DNA of 64,000 nt, from NCBI RefSeq assembly GCF_036246005.1, contig NZ_CP109171.1:8048001-8112000 (forward strand), read 5' to 3'. The first letter of the stretch is position 1; each line of letters opens with the position of its first letter. Shown here piece after piece: positions 26,660 to 33,514 of the stretch. Below the pieces are notes generated by a model. The model was not told the origin of the DNA and did not search any database. It worked only from the letters and a program-made list of their open reading frames with translations. The stretch is from Streptomyces sp. NBC_01723 (GTDB lineage: Bacteria; Actinomycetota; Actinomycetes; Streptomycetales; Streptomycetaceae). Position numbers and translations under genes: made by a program.

Positions 26660-28267
26660 GTGCCCACCCCCCACCCCCCTCGTCCCGCGTACCCGCCCCC
26701 GGGCGGGGATCCCGGGGCGTCCGACGAGTTGCTGGCCGCGCGGCTCAGGGACGGCCCGGAGAACGAGGCCGCCCGGGTAGCCGCGCTGCTGATGGCACGC
26801 CACTGGCAGCCCGCGCACGACTACGCGACCATCTGCCTCGCCACGTCGACCCAGGTCACCGCCATGGTCACGGCCGCCGCCTGGCACCGGGTGCTGGACC
26901 GTCTCGCCGAGGGCGAGCCGGCCACCGCGCTGCGTCCGCGCCTGCTGGTCGCCGTGCGCGACACGGTCCGCCAGTGGGCCGCCGACCCGGACACCTCCGG
27001 TGTACTGCCGCAGTTGCTCAAGCCCGCCGGCGGACGCGGCATGCTGGCGGCCAAGTCCCTGACCCCGGAAAACCGGACCCTGGCCGCGCGGGCATTCTCC
27101 TCCCTTCCCGGACCGGCCCGTTGTTTGCTGTGGCACACGGAGGTCGAAGGCGAGTCCATAAGTGTCCCAGCCGGTCTCCTCGGCATGGATACCGACACCG
27201 CGTCGGCCACCCTCGAACAAGCGCGTGAGAAATTCCGCGAGGGTTGTCTGCACGCCCACAGGCAGCTCGCGCCGAGCCAGGACTGCCGCTTCCACAGCCG
27301 CCTGCTCGACGTGCCGATCCGCCGGGGCGGAGCCCTGCTGCCGGATGTCCGCAAGCACCTGGTCGACTGCCGCCACTGCCGGCACGCGGCCGATCAACTC
27401 GGCCACTTCGAGCGGGAACTGGGCACGCTGATCGCCGAAGCGGTGCTCGGCTGGGGAGCCCGGCGCTATCTCGACTCCCGTCCCGGCCGGGCCACGCTGG
27501 GCGGCCTCACCAAGGGCTCCGCCCGGCACCGGGGCGGACGCACCGGGCTGCTGGCCCGCATCCCCGTCCCCGTGCGCCGGGCCCCGGGCCGTCCCGGTTC
27601 CGGCCGGTCGCCGCTCCGGCAGCTCGGCGCCGCCTCCGCCGGAGTGCTCGCCATCGTGCTGGTGGTCAGTGTGTGGTCGTACGACGGCGGCGGCGCCGAT
27701 CCGGCCGCCTCCACCAGTGCCGTCGGCGGCGACGGCGAGACGTCCGCCACCAGCCGCCCCAAACCGCCCGGCGCGGCCGGGCTGCCCACGGGCGCCGACC
27801 GGACCCGGCTGCGGAACGTGGGCGCCGACCTGTGCCTCGACGTCCGCGGCGAGCCGAAGGCCGGGACGGGCGCCCGCCTGGCGGCGTGCTCCGAGGCGTG
27901 GACCCAGCAGTGGACCTACGAGGACGACGGGCTGCTGCGCAGCGTCGCCGACCCGGGGCTGTGTCTCGACTCGCAGGCGGACGCCGGAGTCGTCATTCTC
28001 GGTACCTGCGCCGACGAGGGCACCGAGCGGGGCGACGACGTGCGGTACGACCTGACCGACCGGGGGCGGCTGATCCCGCGCCGGGAGCGGCAGCTCGCCC
28101 TCGCCGCCACCGCCGTCGCACCCGGTGCCGACGTCGTGGTCAAGCTGCACGACGGCTCGGACGTCCAGCGCTGGCGCAGCGACCCGCTGCCGACGGCGGA
28201 GGGCTCCCTGTCGATCGCCCGCACCGACGGCCCGCCCGCCCGCTCGGTGGAACTGCCCGGCGGCTGA
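26660..28267 (+). CDS. sigma-like/zinc-finger/transmembrane/ricin-lectin fusion protein
   Basis: A 535-residue protein. Residues about 20-200 resemble an ECF sigma factor in helix pattern: a region 2-like block followed by FSSLPGPARCLLWHTEVEG and a degenerate region 4. A zinc-binding HX3CX2C motif (H233, C237, C240 in HLVDCRHC) is as in ZAS anti-sigma domains. A basic Pro/Arg linker precedes one transmembrane helix (about 322-340). Outside lies a ricin B beta-trefoil (about 385-510) with two LCLD and QQW-type repeats, a carbohydrate-binding fold. One chain thus links a cytoplasmic sigma-like part to a lectin outside, beside two polysaccharide-degrading enzymes. The GTG start at 26660 has AAGG upstream. 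Function unproven. Confidence 0.78.
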   Translation: MPTPHPPRPAYPPPGGDPGASDELLAARLRDGPENEAARVAALLMARHWQPAHDYATICLATSTQVTAMVTAAAWHRVLDRLAEGEPATALRPRLLVAVRDTVRQWAADPDTSGVLPQLLKPAGGRGMLAAKSLTPENRTLAARAFSSLPGPARCLLWHTEVEGESISVPAGLLGMDTDTASATLEQAREKFREGCLHAHRQLAPSQDCRFHSRLLDVPIRRGGALLPDVRKHLVDCRHCRHAADQLGHFERELGTLIAEAVLGWGARRYLDSRPGRATLGGLTKGSARHRGGRTGLLARIPVPVRRAPGRPGSGRSPLRQLGAASAGVLAIVLVVSVWSYDGGGADPAASTSAVGGDGETSATSRPKPPGAAGLPTGADRTRLRNVGADLCLDVRGEPKAGTGARLAACSEAWTQQWTYEDDGLLRSVADPGLCLDSQADAGVVILGTCADEGTERGDDVRYDLTDRGRLIPRRERQLALAATAVAPGADVVVKLHDGSDVQRWRSDPLPTAEGSLSIARTDGPPARSVELPGG

Positions 28268-28325
28268 GCCCGTCGGGCGGCCGGCGAGGCCGGGTGTGGT
28301 CCGTCCGGGCGCCGTCGCCGTCGGA

Positions 28326-29495
28326 CTACACCGGGCCCTCGACGAGGTCGGCGGGGCCCGGGGTGGCCGGGGAGGCGTGGCCGGACAGGGCCAGGGTGAG
28401 GTCGAGTTCGGCGAGCAGGCAGCGGACGACGTGCTCGACGCCCGCCTGTCCGTCCAGGCCCAGACCGTAGACGTAGGGGCGGCCGAGGAGCACCGCGCGG
28501 GCGCCGAGCGCGAGTGCCTTGAAGACGTCGTCGCCGGTGCGGACGCCGCTGTCGAAGAGCACGGTGAGCCGGTCGCCGACCGCCTCCGCCACCCGGGGCA
28601 GCGCGTCGGCCGCAGCGACCGCGCCGGCCACCTGGCGGCCGCCGTGGTTGGACACCACCACGCCGTCCATTCCGGCGTCGGCGGCGAGCCGGGCGTCGTC
28701 CGGGTGCAGGACGCCCTTGAGGACGATCGGCCCGTCCCAGTTCTCCCGCAGGAACGCCAGGTCCGGCCAGGACTTGGCGGGATCGGAGAACATGCCGACG
28801 AAATGCATCACCGCCGCGTTCGGATCCTCGTGCACCGGCTTGGCCAGACCCGCCAGGAACGCCGGGTCGGAGAAGTAGTTCGCGGTGCCCACGCCGTGCA
28901 GGAACGGCAGATACGCCCGGTCGAGGTCGCGCGGGCGCCAGGACAGCAGCGGTGTGTCCAGCGTGACGAACAGCGCGCCGTACCCGGCCGCCTTCGCCCG
29001 GTCCAGGAAACTGCGGGCCACCTCGCGGTCCTTGGGCCAGTACAGCTGGAACCAGCGCTCGGCGTCGCCCATCGCCTCGGCCACCTGCTCCATGGGCGTG
29101 CTGGACGCCGAGGACAGGATGTACGGCACGCCCTGCGCGGCGGAGGCCCGGGCCGCCGCCGGCTCCGCGTCCGGGTGCATGATCGACAGGACGCCCACCG
29201 GGGCCAGCGCCAGCGGCGCCGGCAGCGGCCGCCCCAGCACCTCGACCGAGAGGTCGCGCTCGTGCACGTCCCGCAGCATGCGCGGGACGATCCGCCGCCG
29301 GTCCAGCGCCGCCCGGTTGGCGCGTGCGGTGCTGCCGTCCCCCGCGCTGCCGGCGACGTACCCGACGGGGCCGGGGCCCAGCCGGTGCTCGGCCAGCTCC
29401 TCCAGCCGGGTCAGGTCGGTGGGGAGCCTCGGCACGGCCCCCGTCATGCCGTTCAGGTAGATCTCGTACTGGAAGTCCGCCCAGTGCTTCGCCAT
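28326..29495 (-). CDS. FMN-dependent alpha-hydroxy acid oxidase, lactate 2-monooxygenase-like
   Basis: A 389-residue TIM-barrel flavoenzyme of the lactate oxidase, glycolate oxidase and mandelate dehydrogenase family. It carries the active-site signature VVSNHGGRQ, the FMN-binding LYWPKDREVARSF and ALFVTLDTPLLSWRPRDL segments and the phosphate-binding end FDSGVRTGDDVFKALALGA. Length and the N-terminal FQYEIYLNGM fit lactate 2-monooxygenase, which turns lactate and oxygen into acetate and CO2. Oxidase versus monooxygenase cannot be decided from sequence. The ATG at 29495 was chosen over an upstream ATG because the family begins AKHWADFQYEIY. It is divergent from the protease inhibitor gene. 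Confidence 0.88.
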   Translation of the reverse strand: MAKHWADFQYEIYLNGMTGAVPRLPTDLTRLEELAEHRLGPGPVGYVAGSAGDGSTARANRAALDRRRIVPRMLRDVHERDLSVEVLGRPLPAPLALAPVGVLSIMHPDAEPAAARASAAQGVPYILSSASSTPMEQVAEAMGDAERWFQLYWPKDREVARSFLDRAKAAGYGALFVTLDTPLLSWRPRDLDRAYLPFLHGVGTANYFSDPAFLAGLAKPVHEDPNAAVMHFVGMFSDPAKSWPDLAFLRENWDGPIVLKGVLHPDDARLAADAGMDGVVVSNHGGRQVAGAVAAADALPRVAEAVGDRLTVLFDSGVRTGDDVFKALALGARAVLLGRPYVYGLGLDGQAGVEHVVRCLLAELDLTLALSGHASPATPGPADLVEGPV

Positions 29496-29854
29496 CCCAC
29501 GTCGCCTCTCGTCGTCGAGTTCGCGTCGCCAGCACCGTACTCGCTGGTATGCCGGGGTCGTCCGCCAGGGTGAACAGGCATGTTTCGGGGGTGTTTCAGG
29601 CCGATTGGCGAACGCTTGGATCACGCCATTCGGCCAGTTCAAGCCTCAAGAACCGATCAAGAACCGCTCTGTTCCGGACTTGGAACGTTCGAATTCTGTG
29701 ACTTCGAGCCACTGATTCAATACGCAAGGTTACCGAAATCCAGGGGGTCGAGATGAGTTTCGGTGCCGGACTCGGCAGACTCGCGCTCGCCGTTCCGGCA
29801 CCAACCGAGCCGGGCCGGCATCAACACCCTCGAAAGAGCGGAAGGATGCACACA
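29496..29854. other. 359-base divergent promoter region of the protease inhibitor gene
   Basis: No gene. Base composition is less GC-rich than its surroundings. It contains an 11-base tandem direct repeat around TCAAGAACCG (29646-29666) and the dyad GTTCC-N6-GGAAC (29671-29686), candidate regulatory sites for the strongly expressed inhibitor gene. Confidence 0.5.
29646..29666. repeat. tandem direct repeat upstream of the protease inhibitor
   Basis: TCAAGAACCG occurs twice, 11 bases apart, one helical turn. This spacing suits binding of an activator on one DNA face. Confidence 0.4.
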
Positions 29855-30289
29855 ATGCGGAACACCGCGCGCTGGGCAGCGACTCTGGGCCTGACGGCCA
29901 CCGCCGTCTGCGGGCCCCTCGCCGGGGCGTCACTCGCCTCCCCGGCCCCCGCCCCCGCGTCGCTCTACGCCCCCTCGGCCCTGGTGCTGACGGTGGGTCA
30001 CGGAGAGAGCGCTGCCACCACTTCACCGCTCCGCGCGGTCACTCTCACCTGCGCCCCGACGGCCACCGGGACCCACCCCGCGGCCGACGCGGCCTGCGCC
30101 GAACTCCGCCACGCCGGTGGCGACTTCGACGCCCTGTCCGCCGCCGACGGGGTGATGTGCACGCGGGAGTACGCCCCCGTGACCGTCACCGTCGACGGAG
30201 TCTGGCAGGGCCGGCGCCTCTCCTACGAGCGGACCTTCGCCAACGAGTGCGTGAAGAACGCGGGCAGCGCGAGCGTCTTCACGTTCTGA
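29855..30289 (+). CDS. Streptomyces subtilisin inhibitor family protease inhibitor
   Basis: A 144-residue secreted SSI-family inhibitor. The signal peptide covers about residues 1-30. The mature domain has the four conserved cysteines (C66, C81, C102, C132) forming two disulfides, and the family block [22 protein letters not shown]. By alignment with SSI the reactive bond is Arg104-Glu105 in [10 protein letters not shown]1 arginine predicts inhibition of trypsin-like enzymes rather than subtilisin. SSI proteins control secreted proteases and transglutaminase activation. The ATG at 29855, nine bases after GGAAGG, was preferred to the ATG at 29846, which directly abuts that site. Confidence 0.95.
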   Translation: MRNTARWAATLGLTATAVCGPLAGASLASPAPAPASLYAPSALVLTVGHGESAATTSPLRAVTLTCAPTATGTHPAADAACAELRHAGGDFDALSAADGVMCTREYAPVTVTVDGVWQGRRLSYERTFANECVKNAGSASVFTF

Positions 30290-30384
30290 GGGACCGGGGC
30301 CGCCCGGCCCGTGCGGCGTGACTGGCTGCTCGCTACTGGGGAGTGCGAGCGCCACCGTACGGGCCCGCGGTCCCGCACCGGGGG

Positions 30385-30411
30385 CGGCGGACGGAGTGGG
30401 GCCGTCCGCCG
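30385..30411. terminator. hairpin between convergent inhibitor and CDGSH genes
   Basis: Ten-base perfect arms CGGCGGACGG and CCGTCCGCCG (30385-30394, 30402-30411) with a seven-base loop lie between two gene ends and could stop transcription from either side. Confidence 0.65.
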
Positions 30412-30444
30412 TCCTCCCGGTACGAGCGAGCGTCACAGCGGGAC

Positions 30445-30690
30445 TCAGTCCGCCGTCGGCCCGTCGCCCGGCCCGGCGGATCTGGCGCGGTGGCTGGTGT
30501 CGCACCAGGGGAAGCGCCGGCTGCGCCGGCAGGTGCACAGCGCGACCCGGAAGCGGTCGGAGAACACCGTGGTCCCGTCCTCCAGTTCCACCTCCACCGG
30601 GCCCTCCACCAGGAGCGGCCCCTGCCGCTGGACCTTGACCCGGCGAGCGGCACCGGGCGTACGGGCGTCGTCAGACGGGGAGTTCGGCAC
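30445..30690 (-). CDS. CDGSH-type 2Fe-2S protein
   Basis: An 81-residue protein with a CDGSH iron-sulfur domain. Ligands are C52, C54, C63 and H67 in the motif CTCRRSRRFPWCDTSH, the 3Cys-1His set that binds a redox-active, pH-labile 2Fe-2S cluster. The N-terminal part is an unstructured Pro/Arg-rich segment. The start overlaps the end of the methyltransferase gene by 20 bases, so the two are translationally coupled. It is the last gene of a minus-strand block, two genes away from a diiron oxygenase-like protein, which suggests a role as its electron donor. That role is inference. Confidence 0.88.
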   Translation of the reverse strand: MPNSPSDDARTPGAARRVKVQRQGPLLVEGPVEVELEDGTTVFSDRFRVALCTCRRSRRFPWCDTSHRARSAGPGDGPTAD

Positions 30691-31324
30691 GGACGACCAC
30701 CAACTCCTCCTCGTTCTCGGCCAAGGGCAGCAGTCCGCGCTGCCGCAGCCAGCGCTCCCGGCCGCGCACCACCGGACCGAACGCGATCCGCCGCCGCCGG
30801 ACCACCGCGGCCTTCAGTCCCGCCTCGCGCAGCAGAGCGACGGTGCGGCCGGGATCGCTGAGCCCCGACTGCACGAGCAGCAGCACTCCGCCGGGCCGCA
30901 GCATGGCGGGCGCCTCACGGCAGATCCGGTCCAGCACCAGCCTCCCGTCGCGGCCCGCGTCCCAGGCCCGGGCCGCACCGCGCGGGCGACGCCCGCCGGC
31001 CGGGGAGGGCACGTACGGCGGATTGGCCAGCACGAGGTCGAACGACGCGCCGCGCACCGGGGTGAAGAGATTGCCGTGCAGGACGCGGATCCGCAGCCCC
31101 GCACGGGCGGCGTTCAGCCGCGCGGCCCACACCGCGCGCCACGACACGTCCACCGCGGTCACCCGGCCGCCCCGCACCGCCGCGGCCAGCGCGAGCGCAC
31201 CGGTGCCGGTCCCCACGTCGAGGACCGCCGCACCCGGGGAAAACGACTCACCGGACAGCACCCCGGCCAGCAGGGCGGTGTCCTCCTGGGGGGCGTAGAC
31301 GCCCGGCAGCACCATGAAATTCAC
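30671..31324 (-). CDS. HemK2/MTQ2-like SAM-dependent methyltransferase
   Basis: A 217-residue class I methyltransferase. The SAM-binding motif I is VLDVGTGTGALALAAA and the substrate-amide motif NPPY occurs in LVLANPPYVPS, as in enzymes that methylate glutamine in release factors or DNA/RNA amino groups. The N-terminal GVYAPQEDTALL is typical of the short, domainless HemK2/MTQ2 group. The real substrate is not known. The GTG at 31324 or the ATG at 31315 may be the start. It follows the diiron protein gene by 21 bases and overlaps the CDGSH gene. Confidence 0.85.
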   Translation of the reverse strand: MNFMVLPGVYAPQEDTALLAGVLSGESFSPGAAVLDVGTGTGALALAAAVRGGRVTAVDVSWRAVWAARLNAARAGLRIRVLHGNLFTPVRGASFDLVLANPPYVPSPAGGRRPRGAARAWDAGRDGRLVLDRICREAPAMLRPGGVLLLVQSGLSDPGRTVALLREAGLKAAVVRRRRIAFGPVVRGRERWLRQRGLLPLAENEEELVVVRAELPV

Positions 31325-31345
31325 GTCAGTCAGGTACCCAGAAGG

Positions 31346-32377
31346 TCATGAAATAAAGGAAATGCCGGAATCCTGGTGAGCCGGTCCGGGGAGCGGGACG
31401 CGCAGTGACGACCGTCCGGCCCGCCAGTCGGCCAGCAGCCGGGCACCGAACAGGTCTTCGACGTGACAGGTGGCGTCGACACCGAACACGACGTCCGCCG
31501 CGAGGTGCGGCTCCTGTTCCAGCAGGCCGTCGATCACCTCGTGCCGCACGATCTGCTCGTGCACCGCGTCCGCCTCGACGTGCTCGTCGTAGAAGTGCTC
31601 GGCGGCCGGCCCGGCGCCGGTGCGGCGCATCGCCTCCGCGAGCCGCCGGGAGCCGGGCGAGGACGTGATCTCCACCGCCGCGAAATGACCCACCAGGGCC
31701 CCGCGCAGCGCCCGGTGCAGGCCGAACAGCGACATCATGTTCACCGTGACCAGGCACTCGGCCGAGGCCGCGTCGAGATGGCGTCCGTACGTCGTGTCCA
31801 GCCCCAGGTCCGTCATCAGACGGGCGAACAGGTGGGCGTGCACCCGGTCGGCGCGGCCGCCGCCGTACTCGTCGAACTCGACCGCCGCCATCGCCGCCTT
31901 CGCGCGCCCCCACAGCCGCGGCAGCACCCAGGCGTGCGGGTCGGCCTCCTTGAGGTGGTACAGGGAGCGCTGGGCCGCGTACTCCCGCAGCTGCCACAAC
32001 TCTCCCTCGTCGCGCAGGAAATGGCTGACGCCCTCCCCGTGCACGGGCTCGACGAGCAGCGCCCCGATCGCGTCCTCCACGCTGTCGTGGACCGGCGTGT
32101 CGGCCCGCAGTGCGGCCAGGAAGCGCCGCTCCAGCGCGGCTCGGAGGCGCAACAGGCCGGGATCCCACTCCAGGGCGGGGGAGACACCGGCGAAACCCCG
32201 GTAGTGCAGCTCGTAGCACTGGTACAGCGCGAGCTGGAGATCGTCACCGTACGCGTCGGCGGTGGCGGCCTCCTCCGGGCCGGGCGGCGGCCCGGTCCCG
32301 AGCAGACACGCACCGACGGCCGCGGACAGCGGGCCCCGGGCTGCCGGAAGCGGTGGTCCCTCGTCGTCGTACTCCAT
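31346..32377 (-). CDS. heme-oxygenase-like diiron protein (iron-containing redox enzyme family)
   Basis: A 343-residue all-helical protein of the heme-oxygenase-like diiron oxidase/oxygenase superfamily (HDO). The diagnostic third-helix motif HX3DX2H is exact: H266, D270, H273 in EHVEADAVH. Upstream ligands are likely E167 in VEFDEYGGG and E144/H148 in LKEADPHAW. Characterised HDOs (SznF, UndA, BesC and others) carry out N-oxygenation, decarboxylation or C-C cleavage on amino acids, fatty acids or free iron substrates. The substrate here is unknown. It is followed by methyltransferase and CDGSH genes in one tight unit and preceded after 45 bases by a Ppx/GppA gene. Confidence 0.8.
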   Translation of the reverse strand: MEYDDEGPPLPAARGPLSAAVGACLLGTGPPPGPEEAATADAYGDDLQLALYQCYELHYRGFAGVSPALEWDPGLLRLRAALERRFLAALRADTPVHDSVEDAIGALLVEPVHGEGVSHFLRDEGELWQLREYAAQRSLYHLKEADPHAWVLPRLWGRAKAAMAAVEFDEYGGGRADRVHAHLFARLMTDLGLDTTYGRHLDAASAECLVTVNMMSLFGLHRALRGALVGHFAAVEITSSPGSRRLAEAMRRTGAGPAAEHFYDEHVEADAVHEQIVRHEVIDGLLEQEPHLAADVVFGVDATCHVEDLFGARLLADWRAGRSSLRVPLPGPAHQDSGISFIS

Positions 32378-32422
32378 GCGCCGCGAGTACCCCCGGAGAC
32401 CTCCGTGGCACCTGGACCGCGG

Positions 32423-33433
32423 TCAGCCCGGCGTGGACGCGACGCGGAGGGGCGCCGGTGGCTGCGCCGCGGCCTCGTCGCTGAGGCGGACGACCTCCTT
32501 CCACCAGGACGGGCCCTCCTCCATGTGGCGCAGCAGGATGCCCTCGCGGATCGCCCAGGGACACAGCGTGACCGCGTCCACTCCGGTGAGCTTCATGGCC
32601 GTGTGCCCGACCACCGCCCCGGCCACGCTCTGCGCGGCCCGCGGTGCGGAGATGCCGGGCAGCCGGGACCGCTCGGCGGCGGACAGGGCGGCCAGCCTGC
32701 CGACGGCGTCCCCGAGGTCCGCGCAGCGCATCCGCCGCTCCACGAACGGCCCGTGCCGGCCCGGCGAGGCCCCGCACAGCCGTCCCAGCTGCTGAAAGGT
32801 CCGGGAGGTGGCCACCGCGGTACGCGGGCCCTCCCAGCGGATCCGCGCCGCGACGTCCCGCAGCTGATGCCGGACCTTGCGGCGCAGCGCCCTGATCTGC
32901 TCCGGCGACGCCGGGTCCTGGCCGCCCGCCAGGAACTCGTGGGTGAGCCGCGCCGCGCCCAGGGGCAGCGAGGCCACGAAGCCGGGCAGCCGGCCGCGCC
33001 CGAAGGCGACCTCCAGCGATCCGCCGCCGATGTCCAGCAGCGCGAGCGGCCCGGCCCGCCAGCCCATCCAGCGCCGGGCCCCGAGGAACGTCAGCTCCGC
33101 CTCCACCTCGCCGGGCAGGGTGCACAGGGCCACCCCGGTGCGGGCGCGCACGGCGCGCAGCACCTCCTGCCGGTTCGGCGCGGCACGCACCACGGCGGTC
33201 GCGAAGGCCGGCGGGTTCGACGCCCCCCACCGGTCCGCGGTCCGGCTCGCCTCGGCCACCGCCGCCACCAGCCGCTCCACGGCCTCCTCCGGGACCGGGG
33301 CACCCGGCTTGACCTGCTCCGACAGCCGCAGTCGCCACTTCTCGGTGTGCACCGGCAGCGGCACCCCGCCCTCCGCGTCCGCCACCATGAGCCGGACCGT
33401 GTTCGACCCCACATCCACCACGCTGATCCGCAT
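32423..33433 (-). CDS. Ppx/GppA family phosphatase
   Basis: A 336-residue exopolyphosphatase/guanosine pentaphosphate phosphatase of the ASKHA fold. The phosphate-binding loops are DVGSNTVRLMVADAEGG at the N-terminus and LLDIGGGSLEVAFG near residue 140. The length is the short, two-domain form without the C-terminal HD-like domains of E. coli Ppx, as usual in actinobacteria. It would degrade polyphosphate or pppGpp. The ATG at 33433 matches the family start; an ATG six codons upstream is possible. It lies 81 bases after the last NHLM export gene, on the same strand. Confidence 0.88.
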   Translation of the reverse strand: MRISVVDVGSNTVRLMVADAEGGVPLPVHTEKWRLRLSEQVKPGAPVPEEAVERLVAAVAEASRTADRWGASNPPAFATAVVRAAPNRQEVLRAVRARTGVALCTLPGEVEAELTFLGARRWMGWRAGPLALLDIGGGSLEVAFGRGRLPGFVASLPLGAARLTHEFLAGGQDPASPEQIRALRRKVRHQLRDVAARIRWEGPRTAVATSRTFQQLGRLCGASPGRHGPFVERRMRCADLGDAVGRLAALSAAERSRLPGISAPRAAQSVAGAVVGHTAMKLTGVDAVTLCPWAIREGILLRHMEEGPSWWKEVVRLSDEAAAQPPAPLRVASTPG

Positions 33434-33514
33434 GAGGGGCCACGTACCCATCCGAGCGCCGGTCCAACGCGGTCCGGGACGGCACGACCGGAAACCGGGC
33501 GGCCCGCCGGCCGG

